DNA from: Hydrogenophaga sp.
GTDB taxonomy: Bacteria > Pseudomonadota > Gammaproteobacteria > Burkholderiales > Burkholderiaceae_C
Length of the DNA: 64,000 nucleotides
Direction of reading: 5' to 3'
Assembly (NCBI RefSeq): GCF_030651625.1
Contig: NZ_JAUSCF010000012.1
Coordinates: 84,544-148,543 of the forward strand
Shown: positions 32,798 through 42,432 of the stretch, piece by piece
How positions within the stretch are numbered: position 1 is the first letter of the stretch
Layout of the letters: each line of letters begins with the position of its first letter
Made by a program: the position numbers and the translations under genes
Notes under the pieces: generated by a model
Seen by the model: only the letters and a program-made list of their open reading frames with translations
What the model was told of the DNA's origin: nothing
Database searches by the model: none

Positions 32798-33928
32798 TCA
32801 GTGCCAATGCTTGCTCAAGCAAATCAGTCCCGCCGAAGTGACGTTACTCGGCGACCCATAAAAGCCGAAATAGACGTCACCCTCATTGGTGACGACATAA
32901 GTCAGATGCGGAAATGGTTGCAAAGCCAATGGACTCGCCAACCCAGGAACCACGCCCCTTAGGACCTTCGCCCCTTCCATCAAATAGATGCCATCCCAAA
33001 TGGCCCAGGTCGGCAACGCGCCAGACTGCATTACGCCAGAGCCCAGGTGGCCCGACAACTGAGGGCCACACTGATTCATGTTTTCAGAATAGGATCCCGT
33101 TCCTGTGTAGTCTCTAAACACATAAGGCGGTCCAGCGGGGTTTGCGTTGAAACCGGAAAGGCCAAAAGCAGATGGGGAGATCTGCCCGGTCGTCGTGTTG
33201 ATGCCTCCGTGAATGCCGCAGCAATTTGGGTCTGGCGCATACAAGCTTTTTAGGTCGCCAAACCAGTAGAGACACCCTCCTGAGGCACCGAAGTCAATGA
33301 ACAAATACAGAAAGCGATCATTGGCAATGACAAACCACGGTTTAGGCGTTGTGTTGTTGGTGCCTTTCTGCAAATAGAGCCCGTCCGAACGCTGCGCGTT
33401 GGTTGGGAAAACATTGGAATACGTGTCAATGTCGCTGGGGTTCTCGACACCAATCATTCGCGCATATGTGGTGGCCGCAGGAGCAGCATTTGTATCCAAA
33501 ATGCGCAGGCAAATCCCCGTGGCCTCCACCGAATCAGGCTGAAATATCGATTTACCAGTTCCTGTGAAGATTTCAGTCCAGCCGGCCGGCGCCTGTTTGG
33601 CGGTGATCGTGCCCGTGTAGGTTCCATTGGCCACACCTGGGGCTGGATAGTTAAACGTGTTGGCACCTGTGACGGTGGGCTGCTTCTTTCCGTTGAGTGC
33701 CGCTTCAGAGCTGCCCTCGATCAGCACGTGCGAGGCATAGGCACCGCTATAACCGTGCGTGGCACAGGTTACTGTGGCCACACCAGATGAAACCACGATG
33801 CTCGTAACGGATTTTGAGTTGTAGCCGTTCTGCAGGCACACCCGAAGCACCTCGCACCAGGCCCCCACGGCGTTATTCAGGGTTGGGGCGCCGGTGTCGG
33901 TGCTGCGGTAAATGGTGGGGTAGGTCAT
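32798..33928 (-). CDS. Tail tip/fibre-region structural protein
   Basis: A 376-residue protein of unknown family. Residues 1-130 are Ser/Thr/Val-rich (TSIVVSSGVATVTCATHGYSG), followed by a possible receptor-contact domain rich in aromatic residues, Gly and Cys (FLYLFIDFGASGGCLYWFGD, APDPNCCGIHGG). Its codon use is AT-richer than its neighbours, which is common for host-range genes that exchange by recombination. A role at the tail tip is inferred from position. Confidence 0.6.
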   Translation of the reverse strand: MTYPTIYRSTDTGAPTLNNAVGAWCEVLRVCLQNGYNSKSVTSIVVSSGVATVTCATHGYSGAYASHVLIEGSSEAALNGKKQPTVTGANTFNYPAPGVANGTYTGTITAKQAPAGWTEIFTGTGKSIFQPDSVEATGICLRILDTNAAPAATTYARMIGVENPSDIDTYSNVFPTNAQRSDGLYLQKGTNNTTPKPWFVIANDRFLYLFIDFGASGGCLYWFGDLKSLYAPDPNCCGIHGGINTTTGQISPSAFGLSGFNANPAGPPYVFRDYTGTGSYSENMNQCGPQLSGHLGSGVMQSGALPTWAIWDGIYLMEGAKVLRGVVPGLASPLALQPFPHLTYVVTNEGDVYFGFYGSPSNVTSAGLICLSKHWH

Positions 33929-33940
33929 TGCGCTATCGGG

Positions 33941-36900
33941 TTAGGGTGCGTCCACATCGGACCTGAACGCCAGCGTGGCGCTGTCGCTGGCCAGGGTGGC
34001 AGGCCCCTGCAGCACGGTGCGGGCTATCCAAGCGGGTGAACCGGCAGCCTGGGTGTTGAAGCGCAGCACGTTGCCAACCGACCAGCCTCCACCCCAGCCC
34101 AGCGCGGGGATGCTGAAATACGGCACATCGGTCTGTGCGTTGATGGCCTCGATGGCTTCGGTGATGCTCACGTTGGTGAGCACCTGACCCACGTTCTGCC
34201 CCACCACACGCACCAGCGTGGCGCCGGTGAAGATGACGGCCCAGCGCTCTGTGATGGCGCCTCGGTTGGTCACGACGATGGGAAAATCGATGTTGTTGAA
34301 GCTGGCTGTGGGCTCGGAGCCGCCCAGCGTGTCGGACCAATCACCACTCCAGGTGGTGCGCTCCAGGTAGTTGAAAACCCGGCTGAACAGGTCGCCCTTG
34401 CGCAGCTTGCTGCTCACATAGCTGGTGTCTGCCGGATAGTTGTGCGTGAGGCCGGCCACCAGGTCGAGCGCGCCACTGATGTCTGCCCTGGCGCACAACA
34501 GCTCATCCTCGATGCGGTGGTGCACGGTGAACGGCTGGTCATACCCGGTGATGTCGCTCTCGACAGGAACCGTGATTTCGCCCGCATCAAAGTCGACGGT
34601 GTAGAGCGCGCCAGGCACGCGCACACCAGCGGCAGTGCGCACGTTCACAGCGGCAATGCGCTCGCGGCCCAGGCTGTAGGCTGTGCCTTTGGTGAGCGGG
34701 TTGGGCAGCGCGGTGGTGAGTGTGTTGTGCACGATCACCTGGCCACCGCTGCGGAAGATGGGCACCTTGCCGTCGATGGGCAGGCGCGCGGTGGACAGGC
34801 CCAGCAGGGTCTCGTCCAGCGGGATGTACTGAAGGTAAACGGCGTTGTAAGTGACCTCATCGGCCCGCACAGCCGTGCCTTCAGCGGGGCCAGGGCCAAC
34901 GCCTGCCACTTCCCAGTAGATGATGCCGCGAGCAAAGTCCACCAGGCCGGTGAAGTCGCCGCTGATCACACCGCCGCTGTTGGCGTTGCCAATGAGTGAA
35001 CCCACCTGCAACTGGAAGCTGCCGGCCTGCAGCGGGGCGCGTGGCACGCGGAACACGCCGCCGAAGATGTCCAGCCCGCCCCGGGCGTCGTGCGCGGCGT
35101 TGCTCCAGGTGATGCTGTTGGTGCCACCGGCCGGCACGCTGGTGAAGTTCAGGCGCCCGTCGCTGGAGGCACTGCCCGCCGCTTCCGCAATGCCGGTGGT
35201 GGCCGCCCAGCCACGGAAGAGCACGCCGTCGCGCGTGAAATGCACCTGCCCGGCCCAATTGAAAGCCATGCCGTTGGTGACGATGGCCAGGCCAAGTGGT
35301 GGGTTGGTGTCGATGAACCAGCTGGGTGCGATGGCGAACGATTCGGCGGCGCCCCCGCCGGTGGGCAGGTAGCCGATCTCGATCAGGTTGTCTCGGTCCA
35401 GCGGGAAGGCTGTGACCTCGTTGGTGGCGGCGTAGCGATAAGTGGGGCCGCTGAAAAAGCCCACCTCCGCGTAAGGCACCAGCACCTTGGCCTGCACTTT
35501 TTGGGTGATGTTCACGCTGCTGGCACCATTGAGCAGCATCACCCCGGTGGTGTTGTTGATGGTGCCGATCACTGTGCTGGTGCTGCCCGCGTACACCACG
35601 GTGCCCACGGTGAAACACTGGAGTACCCGGGCAGCGGTGCCCGAGGTGGCCACGATCTGGAAGCGCACCGATCCGGGCTGAATGGGTGCGCCGGTCAGGG
35701 TGTATTGCCCGCCGCCGTCGTTGGTGAAGGCACTGGTTTCAGTGGTGCGGGTGTAGCTGACGGTGACCGGCCCTGTGGGCAGCACGTTTGGCGAGAACGG
35801 CACCTGATAGCCGCCACCGGCCAGGCGCTGCACCGCCTGCACCTGTGCGGGGCCGGTGACGGTGCCGTCTGCGGCCACGGTGGCTGTCTGCGTGCCTGCG
35901 CCCGTGGGCCATTCAAAGGCCAGAGTGCCGGGTGCGGGTGCGTCGCTCAGCGGAATGTTGGACCAGGCCCGGCTGGGCAGGCCGGTGGCGGGCACGGCAC
36001 TGCCTGCCTCGCCCCAGGTCATCACGATGAGGCCACCCACATCGGGAGGCGCGCCCAGGGTGAGGGCCATGGAGCCAGTGAGGAAGTTGAGCGTGCCGGC
36101 ACCGTAGGCGCTGCTGGCACCGCTGATCTTGCCGGTGCCGTCTTCGGTTAGGTCATACCAGCGCCCTTGCGCCATGTAGCTGACGGTGAGCGTGGCCGGG
36201 GCCGGTGGCGGATCGAACGCGAACACATAGGCTGTTGACTGGTTCGCGGTTGTGATCTCGAAGCCCATGGAATGGGCAGTGGCCCCGGTGACCGTGGCCG
36301 GCCGGTAGCTGATGGCGTTGGTGGCTGACCCGTAGTTCGGCGCGCCACCCGCCATGGTGATGGTGCGGTTGATGTAGTCCACCGTGCCCACCACGGTTTC
36401 GCCCTGCAGCAGCTGGCCGGCGTTGTTGCTGGTGAAGGTGGTGGCGCCATGCGTCATGACCAGGCTGGCCGGCTCGCAGGCCGTGGGCAGTTGCAGCACC
36501 GTGGTGGGCGCCAGCGTGCGCGTGGCGCTGGGCAGCGCGAGCAAGGCCACAGCGGTGCGCGAGAGCGTGGGGCGCTCCACCAGGGGGTAGATGTCAATCA
36601 CCGGCTCTGGCACGGTGTTGGCCGGCACCAGCGGGGTGAAAATGCCGTCGGCCACGGTGATGGTGAAGTCACCGATAGCAGCGGGAATGCCCAGCTTTTT
36701 CACGCCATGGAACACGGTGCCCACGGCTGGCGTGGTGCTGTACACGGTGGCGGTGTTGGTCACAATTGGCGGGTCAAACTGGATCTGCCGGCCCAGCAGA
36801 TCAAATTCCATAGGGTCCCGCAACTCGCAGGTGCACAGGTTGACCTCTGTCAGACCGCCCGTGCCGCCAATGGCCACCAGCGCGGTGCTGGTCGCGGTCT

Positions 36901-37396
36901 TGAGCACGCGCACGAACTGCTCTTGACCACTGGGGTTGAACAGCACAACGGTGTCGCCCGGCTCAGGGAAGCTGGTGGCCGGGGCGATGTTGTACAGCTG
37001 CAGGATGAGCGCGCCGGCATAGTGCACGTCCTGCACTCGACTCAGCAGGCGTGCGCCTTTGACCAGGTACTTTTGCACAGCGTCTCTCGCGGCCGAAAGC
37101 TCATCGGCCCAACCACCGGTCTCAAAAACGGTGCAGTGCACCAACGGGTCGGCCGGCGGCTTGAGCACGGCGAACGAGGCTCCCAGCAGCAGGTCGTTGT
37201 CGTCAGAGTGGCCCGCGCCAAACAGCTTGCGACAATTCACCCGGCCAGCGGCGCGGTCGTCGCTGGAGATGTCCGGAAACACGTTGTTCGTTTCGCCGTC
37301 GACCACCGGGATGCCAGTCATGGCGCCGCCGCCTTCGGGCACGTCGGCCATGACGGCGGATTTCAGCAGCTTGATGTCGTCGCTTTGGATGGGCAT
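33941..37396 (-). CDS. Large tail protein (1151 residues)
   Basis: The longest gene in the window. It is beta-rich throughout with many Gly, Thr and Val strands and several related stretches such as VVGTVDYINRTITMAGGAPNYG, ASSAYGAGTLNFLTGSMALTLG and VIGTINNTTGVMLLNGA, suggesting repeated beta-sandwich units. No enzyme motif is seen. Following the tape measure and a small tail protein, it probably forms a large part of the baseplate or tail tip. No family is recognised by name. Confidence 0.7.
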   Translation of the reverse strand: MPIQSDDIKLLKSAVMADVPEGGGAMTGIPVVDGETNNVFPDISSDDRAAGRVNCRKLFGAGHSDDNDLLLGASFAVLKPPADPLVHCTVFETGGWADELSAARDAVQKYLVKGARLLSRVQDVHYAGALILQLYNIAPATSFPEPGDTVVLFNPSGQEQFVRVLKTATSTALVAIGGTGGLTEVNLCTCELRDPMEFDLLGRQIQFDPPIVTNTATVYSTTPAVGTVFHGVKKLGIPAAIGDFTITVADGIFTPLVPANTVPEPVIDIYPLVERPTLSRTAVALLALPSATRTLAPTTVLQLPTACEPASLVMTHGATTFTSNNAGQLLQGETVVGTVDYINRTITMAGGAPNYGSATNAISYRPATVTGATAHSMGFEITTANQSTAYVFAFDPPPAPATLTVSYMAQGRWYDLTEDGTGKISGASSAYGAGTLNFLTGSMALTLGAPPDVGGLIVMTWGEAGSAVPATGLPSRAWSNIPLSDAPAPGTLAFEWPTGAGTQTATVAADGTVTGPAQVQAVQRLAGGGYQVPFSPNVLPTGPVTVSYTRTTETSAFTNDGGGQYTLTGAPIQPGSVRFQIVATSGTAARVLQCFTVGTVVYAGSTSTVIGTINNTTGVMLLNGASSVNITQKVQAKVLVPYAEVGFFSGPTYRYAATNEVTAFPLDRDNLIEIGYLPTGGGAAESFAIAPSWFIDTNPPLGLAIVTNGMAFNWAGQVHFTRDGVLFRGWAATTGIAEAAGSASSDGRLNFTSVPAGGTNSITWSNAAHDARGGLDIFGGVFRVPRAPLQAGSFQLQVGSLIGNANSGGVISGDFTGLVDFARGIIYWEVAGVGPGPAEGTAVRADEVTYNAVYLQYIPLDETLLGLSTARLPIDGKVPIFRSGGQVIVHNTLTTALPNPLTKGTAYSLGRERIAAVNVRTAAGVRVPGALYTVDFDAGEITVPVESDITGYDQPFTVHHRIEDELLCARADISGALDLVAGLTHNYPADTSYVSSKLRKGDLFSRVFNYLERTTWSGDWSDTLGGSEPTASFNNIDFPIVVTNRGAITERWAVIFTGATLVRVVGQNVGQVLTNVSITEAIEAINAQTDVPYFSIPALGWGGGWSVGNVLRFNTQAAGSPAWIARTVLQGPATLASDSATLAFRSDVDAP

Positions 37397-37430
37397 GGTG
37401 AGGTCTTCTTTCGATGCAGCTGCTGTGCGG

Positions 37431-37850
37431 TCAGGCCGGCATTTCCAGGAACCGCAAAGTCAACGAATAGGGGTCGGTGGGCTCGGGGTCGCTGTAATCA
37501 ACCACTGCCCGCGCTTCAATGGGTCGCGCTGCGTGGTCCCAGATCACCTGGTAGGTGCTTCCCTTGTGCGAGAGCGTCATGAACAGCCCAGGCTGCTGAG
37601 CCCAGGCGTTCAGCGTGAGCAGGGGGCCGCGCAGGCACCAGGCGTAGTCCACCCCGCCCTCCAACGTGATCAGGCGGCCGGCTTGCCGTTGCCACTCTTC
37701 AACGTGCAGGGCGCCGGTGCTGGTGTATTCGCGGCTTTGCTCGATAGCCGTCCAGGCAAACTCGTCGACCCAGAGCAGATCCGGCGGGAGGTCGAGCACC
37801 TGCGGGGTGCCACCTGCGCCAGCGGTGGGGTGCGTGAGGGTGATGCTCAT
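37431..37850 (-). CDS. Minor tail protein
   Basis: A 139-residue protein (MSITLTHPTAGAGGTPQVLDL...LRFLEMPA) with LLWVDEFAWTAIEQSREYTSTGALHVEEW and GLFMTLSHKGSTYQVIWDHAARP. It lies 7 bp after the tape measure gene, the usual place of the distal-tail or minor tail protein that joins the tube to the tip. The role is inferred from position. Confidence 0.65.
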   Translation of the reverse strand: MSITLTHPTAGAGGTPQVLDLPPDLLWVDEFAWTAIEQSREYTSTGALHVEEWQRQAGRLITLEGGVDYAWCLRGPLLTLNAWAQQPGLFMTLSHKGSTYQVIWDHAARPIEARAVVDYSDPEPTDPYSLTLRFLEMPA

Positions 37851-37857
37851 GGTTGTT

Positions 37858-40698
37858 TCAGCGGCCTGCGCTCAGCGCAGAGTTCTGCAGGGTGCGAACG
37901 ATGGCGGCGGCGCCTTCTTCGTCGGTGTTGACCGTTTCGGATTGGCGGCCGTTGCGCAGCTCCACAGTGACGCGACGCCCCACCTGGGTGGCTTTCAGCG
38001 CTTGCTCGAACTGCTGACGTACGGCCCTCCATTCGTTGCGGTCAGCAGCGCCTGTGAGGCTGAATGCGGCCGGGTTCATGCGGTCAAGATCGCGGTTGAC
38101 CGCTTCGTTTTGGTCCAGCGCTGCGATGGCGTTGGTCAGGTCTTTGGCGTCCTGGGAAGTGAGCGTGCCGGCGTTGAGCTTTTCCCGCAGGGCGAAGATC
38201 AAGGTGTTGTCGACGGCGTTCTGGCCTGCCAGGCGTTCTTCGCGTGTGTTGCCCGTGACGCTGCCGCCCTGTGGCCTGCCGTACTTGTCATCTCCCAGCG
38301 GGCTGCTGAAGCGCTCATTGGCCAGTTCAATCTGGCGCTGCAGGGCAGCGTTGGCATCGTTCGTTGCACCCGCAAAGCCACGCTGTGAGCGGGTCAGGTT
38401 GTCAATTTCCGTGCGATACCCTCTGGCGCTGCCGCTGCTCAGCTTGAACAGATCGAGCTGCTTGCGCATAAGGTCAATGCTCTGGCCGGTCGCAGCAGCC
38501 TCGGCGATCTTGACCTGGGCCAGCTTGATGCTGCTTTCCAGCTCGGCCTGTTTCACTAGGTTCACCTCGCCGCTGGCCCGCATTTCCGCCAGCTTCGCTT
38601 CGGCTACAGCAATCGAGCCTTCGGCCTCCACGCGAGACACTTCCACCTTTGCCCTGGCGATCTGGATCTCGATCTCCATTTGCTGAATCTTGGCTTTGCG
38701 GGCCTGGAACTCATTGCCCATGAACCGGGCCATGTCTTCCGACTGCCTGGCCAGCTGCTGCTGCACCTGCAGGTTGGCAAGCGTTGCCTGCGCATCGCCA
38801 ACCTTGGCAATGCGTGAGGCCTCCCAGGCTTCCACCTGGTCGGCGGCAGTAACGCGCACCTGATCGCCCAGATCCTTGACGGCATCGCCCAGACGCTTGG
38901 CGTCGCCGACCGCCTGTTCCGTCCCTTTTCCGACATTCGCGAACAGCTCCGCATAGTTGTCGTCAATTTCGGTCAGGCGCTCAGCCAGGCGCTGTTGGGC
39001 GGCTTCGATCGTGTCGTCAGAGAACACTGCCCTTGCGGCTTCCCATGCGCCTTGAATCCGCGCGATGGTCTTGGTCAGGCCGGCAGCAAGGGCAATGCCC
39101 GCCTTTTCCACCACCTCAAATTCGCTCTTGAGATAGGTGCCAATCTCCCAACCGATCCATCCTGAAGCGGCCAGCTTTCCAGCTGCTGCCAGGCTCGCGG
39201 CCATCTTGGAGCCTGCAGCTGTGGTGGCGGCCATCAAAGCCGTGGTTTGGGTGGATGCCACAGCAAGCTGTGCGGTGTAGGCCTTGAGGGCGGTGAGCGC
39301 TTTGATGCCCCACACCACCGCCATCACCTCGCCCGCCGTGATGGCCAGGCTGACCACCGTATCCAGGTTCTCAGAAAGCATGTCGATCGCATCAACGATC
39401 TTTTGTGTGGACTGAGTGGCCCGATTGGCCTCGCCCACGTACTGGGTCCAGGTGTTGGTAAGACGGGTGACGGCGTCGGCCACCGTGGCGCTCATGCCTG
39501 CAGCGGCTTCCTTGTTCAGCTCAACGGTCTGGCGAAGGCCTTCGTTCAGGTCGTTGACCGACAGCTTGCCGGTGATGCCCAGCCGGCGGATTTCATCGGC
39601 TGTTTTGCCGGTGGCCTGCGCCACTGCATTCACGATGGTGGGCGTGGCGGCCATGATCGACTGCCACGCACCCACCTCGATGCGCCCGGACTGGATGCTC
39701 TTCGTGTACGCGTCGATCGCGTTCTTTCCGCGCTCAGCAGAAGCCGCGTTTGTCGTCAGCAGGAAAGAAAAGCTGTCGGTGATGTCCAACGCTTCGTTCG
39801 TGCTGTAGGACATGTCGCGCAGCGCATCGGCGGTGCGAATGTAAAGCTCCTGCTGCTCTTCCAGGCGACGGTATGTGAGGTTCGCCGTGGCCAGAATGCG
39901 CTGCTGGACCAGGTCGTACTCTTCGGCCACTGGCGTGGCCATGGCAATGCGCTCGGCCATCTGGCCATAGGCATCTGCCAGGGCGATGGTGTCCGTTGCA
40001 AAGCCGGCGGCCTTGTTGAGCGCGAACAGGCCCGCCACCGCCTTGCCCACCGCCGTGAGCGAGGTGTTGAGTACGGAACTCTTGGCGTCTACCTTGTCCA
40101 GCTCGTTGCCCAGGCCGCGCAGGCCTGCGCCTGCAGCGGCGGTTGACTGGGCTTGCTTGCGGCCAGCGTCGGCCGCTGCGTTGCCTGCGGCTGTGTAGGC
40201 CGGGGCCAGCGCCTGCACCTCTGCGCGGGCCTCTGAAATGGCCGCCCGAACGCCGCGCTCGCTCTGGGCCAGCGTGTCGGTGGAAATGCCAACAGCCCGC
40301 AGGCTGGCGCGGCTTTGGTCCAGGGCCACGTTCTTCTGCAGCAGCTCGTCTTTGGCGGCACGCACGTTGTCGCGCAGACGCTGCATCTGGCCTGCCTGCT
40401 GGCGCGTAGGGCCGCCACTGGCAGCCAGCTGGGCACCCAGGCGCTGGGCGGCGGCCTGGGCCTCTTCCAGCCGCTCTGCGGTGCTCTGGGCCTCGGTCTT
40501 GAGCGAGCGGAAGTTCTCAATGGCGCCCTGCTTTGCCCCCAGCTCGCGCAACGCTTCAGCGCTGGCCTGCGCCTGAACCTTGAGGTCGCCCTCCAGCGTC
40601 TTGGACAGGCCTTCCAGCTCTGCGGCCAGCGCATTGACGTCGCTTTCCCCGGTTACCGCTGCTTCAATGTCGTAGCGGATACGCGGGTTGGTGGCCAT
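37858..40698 (-). CDS. Tail tape measure protein
   Basis: A 946-residue, mostly helical protein. N-terminal coiled coils (20-200) are followed by the tape measure domain (NKAAGFATDTIALADAYGQMAERI, then RLEEQQELYIRTADALRDMSYSTNEALDITDSF, IQSGRIEVGAWQSIMAATPTIVN), a hydrophobic central stretch (VVSLAITAGEVMAVVWGIKAL) and long C-terminal coiled coils. At the usual 1.5 Angstrom per residue it would set a tail of about 140 nm (inference). No Shine-Dalgarno is seen before ATG 40698, and no chaperone genes lie between it and the tail tube gene. Confidence 0.9.
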   Translation of the reverse strand: MATNPRIRYDIEAAVTGESDVNALAAELEGLSKTLEGDLKVQAQASAEALRELGAKQGAIENFRSLKTEAQSTAERLEEAQAAAQRLGAQLAASGGPTRQQAGQMQRLRDNVRAAKDELLQKNVALDQSRASLRAVGISTDTLAQSERGVRAAISEARAEVQALAPAYTAAGNAAADAGRKQAQSTAAAGAGLRGLGNELDKVDAKSSVLNTSLTAVGKAVAGLFALNKAAGFATDTIALADAYGQMAERIAMATPVAEEYDLVQQRILATANLTYRRLEEQQELYIRTADALRDMSYSTNEALDITDSFSFLLTTNAASAERGKNAIDAYTKSIQSGRIEVGAWQSIMAATPTIVNAVAQATGKTADEIRRLGITGKLSVNDLNEGLRQTVELNKEAAAGMSATVADAVTRLTNTWTQYVGEANRATQSTQKIVDAIDMLSENLDTVVSLAITAGEVMAVVWGIKALTALKAYTAQLAVASTQTTALMAATTAAGSKMAASLAAAGKLAASGWIGWEIGTYLKSEFEVVEKAGIALAAGLTKTIARIQGAWEAARAVFSDDTIEAAQQRLAERLTEIDDNYAELFANVGKGTEQAVGDAKRLGDAVKDLGDQVRVTAADQVEAWEASRIAKVGDAQATLANLQVQQQLARQSEDMARFMGNEFQARKAKIQQMEIEIQIARAKVEVSRVEAEGSIAVAEAKLAEMRASGEVNLVKQAELESSIKLAQVKIAEAAATGQSIDLMRKQLDLFKLSSGSARGYRTEIDNLTRSQRGFAGATNDANAALQRQIELANERFSSPLGDDKYGRPQGGSVTGNTREERLAGQNAVDNTLIFALREKLNAGTLTSQDAKDLTNAIAALDQNEAVNRDLDRMNPAAFSLTGAADRNEWRAVRQQFEQALKATQVGRRVTVELRNGRQSETVNTDEEGAAAIVRTLQNSALSAGR

Positions 40699-40771
40699 GG
40701 GGGTGTTGGTGTGTGGTGCTTTGGGCTTTTTTCAGGGGCGGCGGCTTGCGGTAGCAGGCTGCGCGCCCATG

Positions 40772-40797
40772 AAAAAAGCCCGCCGATGGGCGGGCTT
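40772..40797 (-). terminator. Rho-independent terminator between tail tube and tape measure genes
   Basis: On the minus strand GCCCGCC (40789-40795) pairs with GGCGGGC (40778-40784) around CATC, followed by six T (40772-40777). Its placement in the middle of the late operon suggests partial termination, setting a high ratio of tail tube to tape measure transcript. Confidence 0.85.
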
Positions 40798-40815
40798 CGT
40801 TCGCTGCTGGAGGCT

Positions 40816-41595
40816 TTAGGTCACAGCCGCACCAGGGGTGCGAACCTCGTACGGCTCGGTGAAGCCGTTTGGTGTCACCAGCTTGCCCACCAGCGTGATG
40901 GGCACGAACTCGCTGTTCAGGAAGTCGAAGCCAGTGCTGGCGCCCAGCACGGCCTCGTGCACGTCCACTTCCAGGGGTTCGTTATTGACCATGTTCTGGC
41001 CGTCGAATTGCGCCTTGCAACGCACCTGGCTCACGCGGCCGCCCAGGATCTTCTTTCCGTCCACGGCGCCGTAGGTGCCAGTGATCAGGACTTCATCAGT
41101 CGCGGCTGGAATGCCGGCAACACCGGGCAGGAAACGGAATTCACCGCGCAGCCAGTTCACCTCGTACTGCACTCCCAGCGTGTAGGTCACAGTGGCGCCA
41201 GCGTTGGTAATTGCGAACCCCGCAGCGCTGAAATTGCGAAAGCCCAGCGGCTGCCAAACACCGATGGTGCCCAGGGTGAACTCCTCGGCCGTCAGTGCGC
41301 CGCCGGACTGGCTGAGAGTCTGCACCAGGCCCTGGAACTGCATGGCCATGGCTTCCACGCTGGAGGCCGACAGCTCAATGGTGATTTCCGTGGGAGTGGG
41401 CAGGATCACCGAGGCGCGGGCTTGTCCGTAGTCGATGTGCGACTTCGAAGTGCTCACCTTCTCTTCGAAGTTGGGCTTGATCTCGAACTTGTCGGCATCG
41501 AAGTAGTCGCCGAAGCCGTTGTAGGCCTGAGTGACCGGGTTGAAAAGATTCAGCTTGACGAGGCCAGCGGCCAGAATCGCGCGTGCAGTTGACAT
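40816..41595 (-). CDS. Major tail (tube) protein
   Basis: A 259-residue protein. Features typical of siphovirus tail tube proteins: FEIKPNFEEKVSTSKSHIDYGQ, a beta-rich core (PTPTEITIELSASSVEAMAM, TVTYTLGVQYEVNWLRGEFRFLPG) and ITGTYGAVDGKKILGG near the C-terminus. TTGGAG lies upstream of the ATG. It precedes the tape measure gene and follows the head-tail connector genes, matching lambda-like order. Confidence 0.8.
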   Translation of the reverse strand: MSTARAILAAGLVKLNLFNPVTQAYNGFGDYFDADKFEIKPNFEEKVSTSKSHIDYGQARASVILPTPTEITIELSASSVEAMAMQFQGLVQTLSQSGGALTAEEFTLGTIGVWQPLGFRNFSAAGFAITNAGATVTYTLGVQYEVNWLRGEFRFLPGVAGIPAATDEVLITGTYGAVDGKKILGGRVSQVRCKAQFDGQNMVNNEPLEVDVHEAVLGASTGFDFLNSEFVPITLVGKLVTPNGFTEPYEVRTPGAAVT

Positions 41596-41666
41596 GATGT
41601 AGCTCCAAGAAATGAAAATGCCAGCACGAGGCTGGCGAATGCTTTGAAGTGGATACGCGGTGCCGC

Positions 41667-42119
41667 CTATGCCCCCGTGGCGCTGTGAACCAACTCGTAG
41701 TCAATGTCCCAGGCACTGGCAACCAGCGAGCCTTCGATCAGCATGTTCTCAACGTCAGGCACTACCTCTATCTCCCGAGGCTTGACCTTGTTTGCGAACA
41801 CACTGAGCGAGACCCACTGTTTGCGAACAACCCCGCCCACCACCAGTTGCATGGCGTCGGCGTCGCTGTCTGCCTGGTCCGTGTTGGCAATGCTGCCAAC
41901 CAGCAGCCGGAACTTGCGGTCTTCCTTGTGGCCCTTGGCCTGGATCAAGGTGTCCGGTTCCCAGCGAATGACGATGAGAAAGTCGTTCTTTCCCACCTTC
42001 ACGGATTGACGCGGGTTGCGCCGCACCCGAACAGACTGCAGCTCTGGCGCTGCCTCCAGCGCCGTGGCCACGCTGTCAAAGATCTGCCAGCGCAGGCTGT
42101 TGGTGGTGAACGTGGGCAT
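41667..42119 (-). CDS. Tail terminator/completion-like protein
   Basis: A 150-residue protein (MPTFTTNSLRWQIFDSVATAL...) with alternating helix and strand and VRVRRNPRQSVKVGKNDFLIVIRW. Size and position between connector and tail tube genes match tail terminator (gpU-type) proteins that cap the tube. The assignment is positional. Confidence 0.65.
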   Translation of the reverse strand: MPTFTTNSLRWQIFDSVATALEAAPELQSVRVRRNPRQSVKVGKNDFLIVIRWEPDTLIQAKGHKEDRKFRLLVGSIANTDQADSDADAMQLVVGGVVRKQWVSLSVFANKVKPREIEVVPDVENMLIEGSLVASAWDIDYELVHSATGA

Positions 42120-42127
42120 GGTGAGGT

Positions 42128-42430
42128 TCAGGCGGGTGTGATGTAGCAGGCAGACTCGGCGCCGTCGGCGAGCAGGAAGCCTTCGCGCAGCACGCGCCAG
42201 GTGGTGGTGCCGTCGGTGATGCGGTCATCCTCCAGCAGCTGAACAGCCGCTGTGATGAATCGCAGCTCCTCGACGGTGCCCGCCACAAAGCGCTGCAGCA
42301 CTTCTTCGTCGACCGCCGACTTGATGCCCTGAAAACCGGGCTCAACCGGCAGTTCGTCCACCACCTTGTGAAAGGTGGTGGCGAACTCGTCGCTGTCGAA
42401 GAAGACTTCCATGTCGTCGTCGCCGATCAT
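42128..42430 (-). CDS. Head-tail joining protein
   Basis: A 100-residue protein: MIGDDDMEVFFDSDEFATTF, then IKSAVDEEVLQRFVAGTVEE, ending in a beta hairpin. It resembles small FII-like head-tail joiners (often annotated as phage head-tail adaptor). ATG 42430 begins 2 bp after the preceding stop; the longer frame from 42763 overlaps two real genes. Confidence 0.7.
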   Translation of the reverse strand: MIGDDDMEVFFDSDEFATTFHKVVDELPVEPGFQGIKSAVDEEVLQRFVAGTVEELRFITAAVQLLEDDRITDGTTTWRVLREGFLLADGAESACYITPA

Positions 42431-42432
42431 GG

